Shown here piece after piece: positions 40,861 to 50,270 of a stretch of 64,000 bases of DNA. This DNA is from Acuticoccus sediminis (GTDB lineage: Bacteria > Pseudomonadota > Alphaproteobacteria > Rhizobiales > Amorphaceae). The number at the start of each line of letters is the position of its first letter. Within the stretch, counting starts at the first letter, position 1. The stretch spans positions 992,001 through 1,056,000 of the forward strand of contig NZ_QHHQ01000002.1 in NCBI RefSeq assembly GCF_003258595.1, written 5' to 3'. The translations under genes were made by a program, and so were the position numbers. Below the pieces are notes generated by a model, which saw only the letters and a list, made by a program, of their open reading frames with translations, made no database searches and had not been told where the DNA came from.

Positions 40861-42227
40861 CCGACCTTTCCATCGCCGCCCTCGGTCGCCGCTACCGCGG
40901 CGGCGACCTGTCGCCCGAAGCCGTCGCCGCGGACTGCCTCGACCGCATCGCCCGGCACGACGGCGCCGTCGGCGCCTTCGTCACCGTCACCCCCGAGCGG
41001 GCGCTCGCCGACGCGCGGCGCGCGGCGCAGGCGCTCGCCCGCGGCGACGACCGCGGCCCGCTCCACGGCGTCCCCTACGTCCTGAAGGACATCATCGACA
41101 CGGCCGGCATCCTCACAACCTGCCAGTCCCGCAGTCGCGCTGCCCGCATCCCGGCACGGGACGCCCACGTGGTGGCGCGCCTGACGGCGGCGGGGGCGGT
41201 CCTCCTCGGCAAGACGGCGACGTGGGAGTTCGCCTACGGCGGCCCGTCCTGGGACGCGCTCGGCACGCCCACCCGAAACCCATGGAACCCGGAGCGCCAC
41301 GCCGAGGGCTCGTCCTCAGGCGCCGCCGCGGCGGTCGCGGCGGGGTTCGCGAGCTTCGCCATCGGCACCGACACCGGCGGCTCGATCCGCCTGCCGGCCT
41401 CCGCGTGCGGCGTCACGGGACTGAAGCCCACCTACGGACGGGTCGGCCGCTCCGGCGTCGCCCCCTGCAGCGCCGCGCTCGACCATGTCGGCCCATTGGC
41501 CCTTTCGGCCGCCGACGCCGCGGCCGTGCTCGCCGCCATCGCCGGGCCGGATGGTGGCGACCCCGACGTCGCGGACGCGCCCTTCGCACCGGTCCCGCCG
41601 GCCGACCTCTCCGCCGTCACCGTCGGCGTCCCTCGCGGCTGGTTCGAGCGGGAGGCGCCGGTCTCCGCCGTCGTCCGGAACGCCTTCGAGGCGGCGCTGG
41701 CGGTGCTGCGCGGGGCAGGCGCCCGCGTCGTCGACGTCACCCTCCCGCCGCTGCGCGACTATACCGACGCCAAGGAAGTGATCGCGCTGCGGGAGATCCA
41801 CGACGTCTACGCCGCGGAGGTCGCGGCCGATCCAGATGCCTACGGCGCGAGCTTCCGCTGGCGCACCATGGCCGGCGCCCTCGTCGGCGACGCCGATCTG
41901 GCGAGGGCCCGCCAGCGCCGCCGCGAGCTCGACCGCGACACCGCCGCCGCCTTCGCCGCGGTCGATGTCCTCGCCACGCCGACGATCGAGCCCGCGGGCC
42001 GGCTCGAGCCGACCCCGCACGAGCTGCTCCTGACGGGCATGGTGATGACGACGCCGTTCAACGTGACGGGGCAGCCGGCGGTCTCCGTCCCCTGCGGCTT
42101 CGCGCCGGACGGGATGCCGCTCGGCCTTCAGCTCGCCGGACGCCCGTTCGACGAAGGGTCCGTCCTCGCCATCGCCGCCGCCTACCAGGAGCGGACCGGC
42201 TGGCACCTGCGCCGCCCCGCGCTCTGA
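40857..42227 (+). CDS. Amidase signature family hydrolase
   Basis: A 456-residue amidase with the complete Ser-cisSer-Lys set: K77 (YVLKDIIDTAG), cis-Ser in EGSSSGAAAAV (~153-154) and nucleophile S175 in TDTGGSIRLPAS. The family hydrolyses amides, ureas, biurets or aminoacyl-tRNA amides. Length and isolation from gatC/gatB argue for a catabolic amidase. It follows a small coupled frame and converges with the GntR regulator. A nitrogenous substrate delivered by the adjacent ABC importer is an attractive inference. Confidence 0.92.
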   Translation: MTDLSIAALGRRYRGGDLSPEAVAADCLDRIARHDGAVGAFVTVTPERALADARRAAQALARGDDRGPLHGVPYVLKDIIDTAGILTTCQSRSRAARIPARDAHVVARLTAAGAVLLGKTATWEFAYGGPSWDALGTPTRNPWNPERHAEGSSSGAAAAVAAGFASFAIGTDTGGSIRLPASACGVTGLKPTYGRVGRSGVAPCSAALDHVGPLALSAADAAAVLAAIAGPDGGDPDVADAPFAPVPPADLSAVTVGVPRGWFEREAPVSAVVRNAFEAALAVLRGAGARVVDVTLPPLRDYTDAKEVIALREIHDVYAAEVAADPDAYGASFRWRTMAGALVGDADLARARQRRRELDRDTAAAFAAVDVLATPTIEPAGRLEPTPHELLLTGMVMTTPFNVTGQPAVSVPCGFAPDGMPLGLQLAGRPFDEGSVLAIAAAYQERTGWHLRRPAL

Positions 42228-42264
42228 CACGGCGCACGCGGCAGGCCAGCCTCACGGGCGCGGG

Positions 42265-42984
42265 TCAGTCGAAGGATGCGATCAGGTCGATGAGGTCGTC
42301 GCCGAGGAGGCTCACGTGGTCGCGCATCGCGACCCGCGCCGTCTCGGCGTCACGCGCGACGATGGCGTCGATGATCGCCTGGTGCTCGACGACCGTCTTT
42401 TCCAGTCGCGCGGGGAGGGCGGTCACGCGCCGCCGGAACGGCGCCACCCGGTTGCGGAGCTGGCGCGTCTCGTTGGCGAGGTAGGCGTTGCGCGAGGCAT
42501 CGTAGATCGCCTCGTGGAACTCCTGGTTGATCGCGTAGAAGTCCTCGATGTCGGCCGGCGAGCGGGCCGCGCTGGCGACGAGCTGCGCCTGAATGTCGTG
42601 CAGCGCCTCGGTCTGCTTCGCGCTGGAGCGACGGGCCGCCAGGCACGCGCACAGCGCCTCAAGCTCGGCCATCACCTGGAACATCTCGATGAGCGCCGAG
42701 ACGCCGATCTTGCGCACGATGACGCCCTGCCGGCCGCGCAGCTCGACGAGGTCGCTGGCGCCAAGGAGCCGCAGCGCCTCGCGGACCGGCGTGCGCGAGA
42801 CGTTGAAGCGCTGGGCGATCTCCTGCTCGTCGAGCCGCTCACCGGGCTGGATCTCGCCGGCGATGATCGCCCGTTCCAGCTCCCGGTAGAGGTCCAGCGC
42901 CAGGGTGGTGCGGTTCACGTCTCCGCCCGGCCGTCCTCCGGCGTGCCCGTCGCTCTGTCGATCGGCCGCTTCCACGTCGGACAT
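42265..42984 (-). CDS. GntR family regulator, FCD (FadR) subfamily
   Basis: A 239-residue regulator. A winged HTH spans residues ~20-90 (ERLDEQEIAQRFNVSRTPVREALRLL, a textbook FadR-type helix pair). The FCD domain contains metal-site candidates: H in NQEFHEAIYDAS, EHQAII and RDHVSLL. The start at 42984 follows AAGGAG by 5 nt. It is divergent from the ABC importer operon starting at 43281, with a GTATAC-centred palindrome between. Confidence 0.93.
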   Translation of the reverse strand: MSDVEAADRQSDGHAGGRPGGDVNRTTLALDLYRELERAIIAGEIQPGERLDEQEIAQRFNVSRTPVREALRLLGASDLVELRGRQGVIVRKIGVSALIEMFQVMAELEALCACLAARRSSAKQTEALHDIQAQLVASAARSPADIEDFYAINQEFHEAIYDASRNAYLANETRQLRNRVAPFRRRVTALPARLEKTVVEHQAIIDAIVARDAETARVAMRDHVSLLGDDLIDLIASFD

Positions 42985-43089
42985 CGGCGCTCCTTTCCTC
43001 TCGCTCCGTCGCACCTCTCCCCGCGTTCGCGGCACATGGGAGAGGCGAGTCGCCACATTCGTCCGGCCGTCGCACGCTTGGCAAGCACG

Positions 43090-43138
43090 CATATTGGTCT
43101 TTGATGTATACGATACGGGCAATCATGCGCACAATATG
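43090..43138. promoter_or_regulatory. Candidate GntR operator in GntR-ABC divergent region
   Basis: The segment TGTATACGA around GTATAC (43106-43111) matches 8 of 10 bases of TTGTATACAA-like palindromes commonly bound by FCD regulators. It is framed by perfect 7-bp inverted repeats CATATTG (43090-43096) and CAATATG (43132-43138). The rest of the 296-bp gap (42985-43280) shows no other clear element. Confidence 0.45.
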
Positions 43139-43280
43139 AGCTTGACCAGAGACTGGGCATGCCTCTCCACTAAAGCACGCTCGACGCACCGCTCGCCGCT
43201 CCCCGACGGACCGGTCAGCGCGCCAGTGAGCGTGCGGCCGACGCGCCGCCCGACCGACTGCGATACGGCCGCAAGGGGAG

Positions 43281-44174
<894 letters not shown>

Positions 44175-44208
44175 CCCTCCCGCCCCCTCCCAAACGAAAG
44201 GGACCGCG

Positions 44209-45219
44209 ATGCATCGACGCCTCGCCCTCAAGACCCTCACCGCGATCGCCCTCTGCGCCGGGTTCAGTGCGACCGCCGTCGCGCAGGACCTGACCTCCGC
44301 AACCTTGCGCCTCAAGTGGCTCGCCCAGGCCCAGTTCGCCGGCTTCTACGTCGCGGTGGCCAAGGGCTACTACAAGGAGGAGGGCATCGACCTCACCATC
44401 AACCCGGGCGGCCCGAACCTCCTCACCGAGAGCCTCGTCGCCTCCGGCGCGGACACCTTCGGCCTCTCCGGCGGTACCGACAGCGTCATGGCCGCCCGCT
44501 CCAAGGGCCTGCCGATCGTCTCCATCGGCGTCGCGCACCAGATCACCCCGTCCGTCTTCGTCGCCAAGAAGGACGGCCCGGTGAAGACCATCGAGGACTT
44601 CAAGGGCAAGACGGTCACCACCTGGTTCTCCGGCATGCAGTACGTCCTGCAGGCCGTGCTGACGGCCGAGGGCATCGACCCGGCGGACGTGAACATGCAG
44701 CCGCAGCAGGTCTCCATGACCCCGTTCATCGAGGGCCAGAGCGACGTCGCGACCGCCACCCGCTACAACGAGCTCTATACCGTCTACCAGGCGATCCCGC
44801 CCGAGGAGATCACCACCTTCGTCACCGAGGACTACGGCGTCTCCTTCCCGCGTGACACCCTGATCGTCAACGAGGAGACCCTCGCCGACGACCCCGAGCT
44901 GGTCGAGGGCTTCCTGCGCGCCTCCATCAAGGGCTGGATCTACGCCTTCCAGAACCCGGAAGAGGCAGTCGACATCGTCATGGAAGCGGCCCCGACCCTC
45001 AACCGCGACCACCAGGTCTACCAGCTCGCCGAGATCAAGAAGCTGATGCTCGCCGGCGCGGTGCCCGAGAATGGCCTCTTCTACATCGACTACGACAAGA
45101 TCCAGTCGGCCCACGACCTCCTCGTCGAAGGCGGCATGCTGCCCGCCCCGGTGGACCTGAAGGCCGCCTTCGTCAGCGGTCCGCTCGCCGCGATCCCGAC
45201 CGAAGACAAGCTGCCCTGA
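44209..45219 (+). CDS. ABC substrate-binding protein, ThiY/NMT1-like
   Basis: A 336-residue receptor of the NMT1/THI5-like family. The signal peptide of ~26 residues ends TAVAQ. LRLKWLAQAQFAGFYVAVAKG is the hallmark of this family, whose members bind formylaminopyrimidine and similar N-heterocycles or riboflavin-like ligands. AAAGGGA precedes the ATG. The adjacent amidase and GntR regulator fit nitrogen-heterocycle or amide use, but the ligand is not determinable from sequence. Confidence 0.92.
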   Translation: MHRRLALKTLTAIALCAGFSATAVAQDLTSATLRLKWLAQAQFAGFYVAVAKGYYKEEGIDLTINPGGPNLLTESLVASGADTFGLSGGTDSVMAARSKGLPIVSIGVAHQITPSVFVAKKDGPVKTIEDFKGKTVTTWFSGMQYVLQAVLTAEGIDPADVNMQPQQVSMTPFIEGQSDVATATRYNELYTVYQAIPPEEITTFVTEDYGVSFPRDTLIVNEETLADDPELVEGFLRASIKGWIYAFQNPEEAVDIVMEAAPTLNRDHQVYQLAEIKKLMLAGAVPENGLFYIDYDKIQSAHDLLVEGGMLPAPVDLKAAFVSGPLAAIPTEDKLP

Positions 45220-45224
45220 GCATC

Positions 45225-46019
45225 ATGTCCGCCGCGTCCGGTACCCTTTCGGTCCGCGCTGGCGCGGGCGAGCCTCTCCTGAGGCTCGCCCGTCCCGTCG
45301 TTGGTGTCGCCATCTTCCTCATCGCGGCCGAGGCCCTCGTCTCCGTCCTCGACCTGCCGGTGACGACCGTCCCGCGCCCCAGCGTCATCGCGGCGGAAAT
45401 CGCCCGCGCGCCGTCGACCTATGCCGGCGCGGTGTGGCGAACGTTCCTGGAATCGTTCCTCGGCTTCGTCGCCGGCGGCATCTTCGGCGTCGCGACCGGC
45501 GTCGTCTTTTCCCGATCGCGCACGCTGCGGGAGATGTTCCTGCCGCTCTTCGTCATCTCCCAGACGATCCCGGTGATCGCCTTCGGCTCGATCATCGTGC
45601 TCTGGTTCGGCAACACGCTGCTCGCCAAGGGCGTCATCGCCTTCTACCTCTCGTTCTTCCCGGTGACCGTGAACACCCTGATCGGATTCCGCGCCGTCGA
45701 CCCGCAGCAGGTCGCGCTGATGCGCTCCTTCGGCGCCAGCGAGGGCCAGCTCCTGCGGCGCCTCTTCCTGCCCACCGCGCTGCCGCAGATCTTCGTCGCC
45801 CTGCGCCTCGGCGCCGCGCTCAGCCTCGTCGGCGCCATCGTCGGCGAATGGTTCGGCGACGTCACCGGCCTCGGCGTCCTCCTCCTGCAGGCGATGTACA
45901 ACGAGAACTACGCGGCCCTCTGGGCGGCCATCGTCCTCTCCGCCGTCCTCGGCCTCGCCCTCTACGGCCTCGTCGCCCTCGCCGAGCGGCGCATCGTCTT
46001 CTGGGGGTCGGAGCAATGA
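45225..46019 (+). CDS. ABC transporter permease (second importer, subunit 1)
   Basis: A 264-residue permease of the SsuC/ThiX type with ~6 TM helices and EAA loop VDPQQVALMRSFGASEGQLLRRLFLP. It starts 5 bp after the binding-protein stop and overlaps the next permease by ATGA. Two paralogous permeases in one operon suggest a heterodimeric channel. Confidence 0.92.
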   Translation: MSAASGTLSVRAGAGEPLLRLARPVVGVAIFLIAAEALVSVLDLPVTTVPRPSVIAAEIARAPSTYAGAVWRTFLESFLGFVAGGIFGVATGVVFSRSRTLREMFLPLFVISQTIPVIAFGSIIVLWFGNTLLAKGVIAFYLSFFPVTVNTLIGFRAVDPQQVALMRSFGASEGQLLRRLFLPTALPQIFVALRLGAALSLVGAIVGEWFGDVTGLGVLLLQAMYNENYAALWAAIVLSAVLGLALYGLVALAERRIVFWGSEQ

Positions 46020-46819
46020 GCATGACCGAGCGGGCCCGCGCCCCCGCCCGGCGTCTCGCCCTGCCGTCGGCGATCCTCGCCGACCCGATGCCGGCGGTCC
46101 GCGCGTTGCTCGGCGCGGCCCTGATCCTCGCCGCATGGGAGGGCGCCGCCCGCGGTTTCGAGCTGCCGCGCTACATCCTCCCGCCGCCGACCGACGTCGC
46201 CACCTACATCCTGCGCAACTACGCGCGCCTGGTGAGCTCCGGGACCTACACGCTGATCGAGTCGCTCGTCGGGTTCGGCATCGGCGCGCTCATCGGCATC
46301 GCCTGCGCCGTCACCGTGACGATGGCCCCCGCAACGCGCGGCATCGTCCTGCCGACGGTCATGGCGATCAACTCCGTGCCGGTCATCGCCTGGTCGCCCC
46401 TCGTGCTCCTGTGGTTCGGCATCGGCATGGCCTCGAAGATCGTCATGGTCGCCGTCGCCGTCTCCTTCACCGTCTTCCTGTCGACGGTCGCGGGGCTCGA
46501 CCGGGTCGATCCCCGGCAGGTGGCGCTGATGCGCTCCTTCGGTGCCTCCACCTTCGGCGTCTTCTGGCGCCTCCGGGTTCCGACGGCGCTGCCGCTCACG
46601 ATGGCGGGACTGCGCATCTCCACCGTCCGCGCCATAATCGTCGCCGTCGTCACCGAGATGCTCGGCGCCCATGGCGGCCTCGGCTGGACGATCTACCAGT
46701 CGACCCTCACCATGGACTTCATCAGCGTGTGGGCGGCGATCTTCGCGGCGTCGGTGATCAGCCTCGCCTTCTTCGGCATCGTCAGCGCCATCGAACGCAA
46801 GGTCGTGTTCTGGACCTGA
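46016..46819 (+). CDS. ABC transporter permease (second importer, subunit 2)
   Basis: A 267-residue permease paralogous to its neighbour. It carries the EAA loop VDPRQVALMRSFGASTFGVFWRLR, nearly the same segment as in the first permease, pointing to gene duplication. ATG overlaps the previous stop (ATGA). It is last gene of the operon, followed by the dispersed repeat copy at 46919-47124. Confidence 0.92.
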   Translation: MSMTERARAPARRLALPSAILADPMPAVRALLGAALILAAWEGAARGFELPRYILPPPTDVATYILRNYARLVSSGTYTLIESLVGFGIGALIGIACAVTVTMAPATRGIVLPTVMAINSVPVIAWSPLVLLWFGIGMASKIVMVAVAVSFTVFLSTVAGLDRVDPRQVALMRSFGASTFGVFWRLRVPTALPLTMAGLRISTVRAIIVAVVTEMLGAHGGLGWTIYQSTLTMDFISVWAAIFAASVISLAFFGIVSAIERKVVFWT

Positions 46820-46918
46820 CGAGCCGGTGAACGGCCCCGGGGGCGGGGGCCGGGGCGGGCAAGGTGGTGGAGACTATGGGGTGACCACGCGGTCGGCGCG
46901 GCCGGCGGCGCGGCCGGG

Positions 46919-47124
46919 GCGAGGGGAGTTCCCCCCTCGCGCTCCCTCCATCTCGCCGATGGGCAGGCTTGCAGGACAGACGGGCGAAGACGCCCGGCTG
47001 ACCTGCAATGCCTTTGTCCAGCCTGAAGAGGACCGGGTCAGCGTCAAGCGTCCGTGCTCGCCATGCTCGGGCGTCGCCCTGCGCGTGGCTCCGCGCGGAC
47101 ACTTGACCCTGCCCCGCTCCTCGG
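46919..47124 (+). repeat. Dispersed ~205-bp intergenic repeat, copy A
   Basis: This stretch matches 54613-54816 along its length. A shared 8-bp-stem hairpin GCGAGGGG-AGTTCC-CCCCTCGC is at 46919-46940, followed by identical GCTCCCTCC. Then comes GTCAAGCGTCCGTGCTCGCC at 47043-47062, with near-identical sequence in copy B, and a CTTGACCC box at 47102-47109. GTCAAG/CTTGAC form inverted arms of a second fold. Both copies have the same orientation and lie between convergent genes. The rest of the 350-bp gap shows nothing else. Confidence 0.75.
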
Positions 47125-47169
47125 GATCTGCCGGGGGGGTGTCCGGACGCCCGGGCGCCCGGTCCGTCG

Positions 47170-48096
47170 TCAGAGGTTGACGAGACCCATCGTGCGGCCG
47201 CGATAGTAGAGCCCGCCGTCCTGGACGATCAGGAATTCGGCCCGCGTCTCGCCCTCGTTGTGGTGGCCGTGCGCCGCCGTCGGCGGCGTCACCAGCGTCG
47301 CCCACTGCGACCAGTGGCATTTCTCGCCGTCCACCGTGGTGTACGCCGGGTCGCCCGCGACCGCGAGGGTGATCGCTGCGGAATTGTGCCGGTGCGGCGG
47401 CTGCACGGCATGCGGTCGCAGCGTGTTGAGCGACAGCGTCAGCATCGGCGAGATGTTGCGGCAGTGCTCCGTCGTCTCGGCCGAGAAGATCAGCGCGTGA
47501 CCGGACGTACTCGTATTCGCGTCCGACGCATACACGAGGTCGAGCTGCCGCGCGATCTCCTTCGCCGGGTAGTGGACGAACGCCGCGGCCGGGGCGTCCA
47601 GGTCCGCCGTCAGGCCCTCGAACGCCATCAGCGGGTCGTTGCCGACGCCCCAGAGGACGCAGTCGGACGTCGCCGTCAAGCCCGCCGCGACGCTCCCCGG
47701 AAGGAGCAGCACGTCGCCCGCGCCGACAACGACGGTTGCCTCACCGCAATAAAGCTCGCCCGCGCCCTTGATGACGTACCAGATCGAGGCGCTCGTCTTC
47801 AGCGTCAGCTCGAGCGTGTCGCCGGCCTTCGCGACCGCGTAGCGCGCCAGCATGAAGGGCGTCGTCGCCGCGACCTCGCTGCCGAGGGCGGCGGACTGGT
47901 CGCAGTCGATGATCCCCGTCGCCTCGGCGGCGAGGGCGCGCGTCGCCTCCTCGGTGAAGATCCTGGGCGGGACGGGCGGAAGCTTGATGTTGAAGGCGTT
48001 GCCGGAGTTGAAGTAGCGGCCGCGCGCCTCGGCCGCCGTCGCCGGCGCCTCGGGGTGCTGGACCGGCAGGTCCGCCATGTCGTTGATCGGCTTCAT
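47170..48096 (-). CDS. Cupin protein, gentisate 1,2-dioxygenase-like bicupin
   Basis: A 308-residue double-cupin. The C-terminal cupin has PPHRHNSAAITL and AAHGHHNEG, giving His ligands for Fe(II) in the pattern of gentisate-type ring-cleavage dioxygenases. The N-terminal cupin (ASIWYVIKGAGELYCG) lacks the HxH pair. It is shorter than typical gentisate dioxygenases (340-380), so substrate may differ or the protein may be an isomerase/sensor. It is last in a five-gene minus operon, 11 bp after the M20 hydrolase. Confidence 0.82.
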   Translation of the reverse strand: MKPINDMADLPVQHPEAPATAAEARGRYFNSGNAFNIKLPPVPPRIFTEEATRALAAEATGIIDCDQSAALGSEVAATTPFMLARYAVAKAGDTLELTLKTSASIWYVIKGAGELYCGEATVVVGAGDVLLLPGSVAAGLTATSDCVLWGVGNDPLMAFEGLTADLDAPAAAFVHYPAKEIARQLDLVYASDANTSTSGHALIFSAETTEHCRNISPMLTLSLNTLRPHAVQPPHRHNSAAITLAVAGDPAYTTVDGEKCHWSQWATLVTPPTAAHGHHNEGETRAEFLIVQDGGLYYRGRTMGLVNL

Positions 48097-48107
48097 AGGG
48101 CTTCTCC

Positions 48108-49343
48108 TCAGCGGACGCCGGCCGCCTCGGCGACGACGTCAAGAAGTACGGCCGCGCCGGCGGCGACGTGATCTTTCTCCGCCCACTCGTCCGGATGATG
48201 GCTGATGCCGCCGCGGCAGGGAATGAAAATCATCGCCGACGGCGCCAGCGGCGCGATGTGCCGCGCGTCGTGCCCCGCCGCCGACAACAGCCGTTGCGCC
48301 GGGACATCGTGCCGTTCCGCGGCCCGCTCGATCGCCGCCATCAGCGCCGGGTCGAAGCCGTTCGACGGCTCGTCCACCAGCCGCACCGTCCGGACCTCGC
48401 ACGGCTCCGCCTCGCGCGCGGCGATCGCTTCCAGCTCCGCCGCGAGCGCGCCGAGGGTGTCGTTGTCGGGGTAGCGCAGGTCGATGCGGAAGACGACGCG
48501 TCCGGGGATGACGCTCGGCGCGTTCGGCGTCACCTCGACGCGGCCGATGGTGAAGCGGACCGGCTCGCCGACCCGCATCGCCGCCGCCTGCATCCCTGCG
48601 GCCACCCGCACGAACGCCTGCAGCGCGTCGCGGCGCTGGCCGATGGGCGTCGTTCCGGCGTGCTGCTCGCGGCCGGTGACGGTGACCTCGAAGGTGACCT
48701 TGCCCTGGATGCCGGTGACGACGCCGATGACGTTCCCGGCCTGCTCCAGCGCCTCGGCCTGCTCGATGTGCGGCTCGACGTAGGCGTGGACCGGGAAGCC
48801 GAGCGGCAGGCGGGGGACATCCGCGAAGGCGGCATGGAGCGCGGCGAGCGCCTCGCCGACGCTGACGCCGTCCGCGTCCCTGACCGCGAAGGTCGCCGCC
48901 TCGGTGCGGCGGCCGGCGAAGAGGGCAGATCCCATCATCCCCGGGGCGAAGCGGCTCCCTTCCTCGTTCATCCAGGCGACGACGCGGATCGGGCGCGTCG
49001 GGACGGTCCCGGCCTCGGCGATAACGGTCGCGGCCTCCAGCGCGGCGAGCGTGCCGAACGTGCCATCGAAGAGGCCGCCCGTCGGCTGGCTGTCGATGTG
49101 GCTGCCGATGAGGACGGGCGCGGCGTCGGAATCGGCGCCGGCGAGCGTCAGGAAGAGATTGCCCGCCGCGTCGGTCGCGGGCGTCATGCCCGCCTCGGCG
49201 CCCCAGCCAATCACCCGGCGCCACGCCGCGAACTCCTCGGCCGAGAGCGCCTGGCGGTTCACACCGCCCTCCGGCCGGGCGCCGTCCTCGCCAAGCGCCA
49301 TGAGCCGCGACCACAGCCGGTCGGCGTCGATGGAGAGGGTCAT
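48108..49343 (-). CDS. M20-family N-carbamoyl/allantoate amidohydrolase
   Basis: A 411-residue dinuclear zinc hydrolase of the allantoate amidohydrolase/N-carbamoyl-L-amino acid hydrolase/beta-ureidopropionase group. Ligands: H82 (GSHIDSQPTGG), bridging D93 (LFDGTFG), E127/E128 (MNEEGSRF), then EPHIEQ, GREQHAGTTPI and the late His pair in GISHHPDEW. These enzymes hydrolyse ureido or amide bonds at the end of pyrimidine, hydantoin or purine breakdown. It lies 35 bp after the alpha/beta hydrolase stop. Confidence 0.92.
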   Translation of the reverse strand: MTLSIDADRLWSRLMALGEDGARPEGGVNRQALSAEEFAAWRRVIGWGAEAGMTPATDAAGNLFLTLAGADSDAAPVLIGSHIDSQPTGGLFDGTFGTLAALEAATVIAEAGTVPTRPIRVVAWMNEEGSRFAPGMMGSALFAGRRTEAATFAVRDADGVSVGEALAALHAAFADVPRLPLGFPVHAYVEPHIEQAEALEQAGNVIGVVTGIQGKVTFEVTVTGREQHAGTTPIGQRRDALQAFVRVAAGMQAAAMRVGEPVRFTIGRVEVTPNAPSVIPGRVVFRIDLRYPDNDTLGALAAELEAIAAREAEPCEVRTVRLVDEPSNGFDPALMAAIERAAERHDVPAQRLLSAAGHDARHIAPLAPSAMIFIPCRGGISHHPDEWAEKDHVAAGAAVLLDVVAEAAGVR

Positions 49344-49378
49344 CGGGGGGATCCGGTGCGTCGCGTCGCCTGCATCGC

Positions 49379-50254
49379 TCAGTCCGTTCTCATCACCTGG
49401 GCGGGGTCGGCGCGGGGATCGCGCCGGGTCCAGGCGCCGGCCTCGGCCTCGGCGATGAACTCGGCGACGAGCGCGTTGAACGCGGCCGGCTCCTCGAGGT
49501 TCAGCGTGTGGCCGGTCTTCGGCATCACCACGAGGCCGCAGGCGGGGATGGTCCGCTTCAGGAAGATGCCCGGCTGCAGGCAGTGGTCGTCCTCGTCGCC
49601 GACGACGACGAGGGTCGGCACGTCCATCATCTTGAGGCGGTCTTCGAGGTCCCAGAAGGACGGGCGGCGGGCCTGGACGCCGCGCATGGTGTTGGCGGCG
49701 CCGACCGGGTCGTGCCGGGCGAGGCGCTCGGCGAATGCCGCCCAGCCGCGCGGGTCCTTGTTCTGGAACTGCACCCGGCTCGCGCCCTCGGCGTAGATCT
49801 TCGCGAAGTTCACCGGATCGGCGGCGAAGTTCTCCGCGACCTTCAGCGAGACGCCGCGGAAATACTCCTCGGTGGACTTCTCGCAGCCGTAGCCGGCGCC
49901 CGCCACCGTCAGCGACAGCGCCCGTTCCGGCGCCTCGAGGCCGAAGTGGACCGTGGCGAAGCCGCCCATGGAGAGGCCGACGATGTGCGCCTTCTCGATG
50001 CCGAGGCCGTTCAGCACGTCGATGGCGTCGGTCACCGCGATCGCCTGGGAGTAGCGCTCGACGTCGGCGGGGATGTCGGACGGAGCGTAGCCGCGCGCGG
50101 CGTAGGTGATGCAGCGGTGGCGCCGGGCGAAGTACGACATCTGCGGCTCCCACGCGTCGTAGTTTCCGCCGAACTCGTGGATGAAGAGGATCGGGGTGCC
50201 GGCGCCGGCCTCCTCCACGTAGAGCTTCGTTCCGTCGCGTGCGGTCACGTACAT
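49379..50254 (-). CDS. Alpha/beta-fold hydrolase
   Basis: A 291-residue cytosolic hydrolase with nucleophile elbow GLSMGGFA, acid Asp in VVGDEDDHC and catalytic His in KTGHTLNLEEP; oxyanion HEFGG. It is related to enol-lactonase, ring-fission-product hydrolase and amide hydrolase families. The start MYVTARDGT at 50254 fits the family N-terminus. It is third in the SDR-aminotransferase-hydrolase-M20-cupin operon, a position that fits hydrolysis of a ring-opened intermediate. Confidence 0.9.
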   Translation of the reverse strand: MYVTARDGTKLYVEEAGAGTPILFIHEFGGNYDAWEPQMSYFARRHRCITYAARGYAPSDIPADVERYSQAIAVTDAIDVLNGLGIEKAHIVGLSMGGFATVHFGLEAPERALSLTVAGAGYGCEKSTEEYFRGVSLKVAENFAADPVNFAKIYAEGASRVQFQNKDPRGWAAFAERLARHDPVGAANTMRGVQARRPSFWDLEDRLKMMDVPTLVVVGDEDDHCLQPGIFLKRTIPACGLVVMPKTGHTLNLEEPAAFNALVAEFIAEAEAGAWTRRDPRADPAQVMRTD

Positions 50255-50270
50255 GGCTGGATCCGATCCA

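Noticed and set aside
46827-47180. Possible small protein encoded in the repeat (frame starting ARGEFPPRAPS) in copy A and similarly at 54470-55006
   Set aside because: The reading frames of the two copies diverge after ~25 residues, while the DNA hairpin and inverted arms are better conserved. This fits a non-coding repeat better than a gene.
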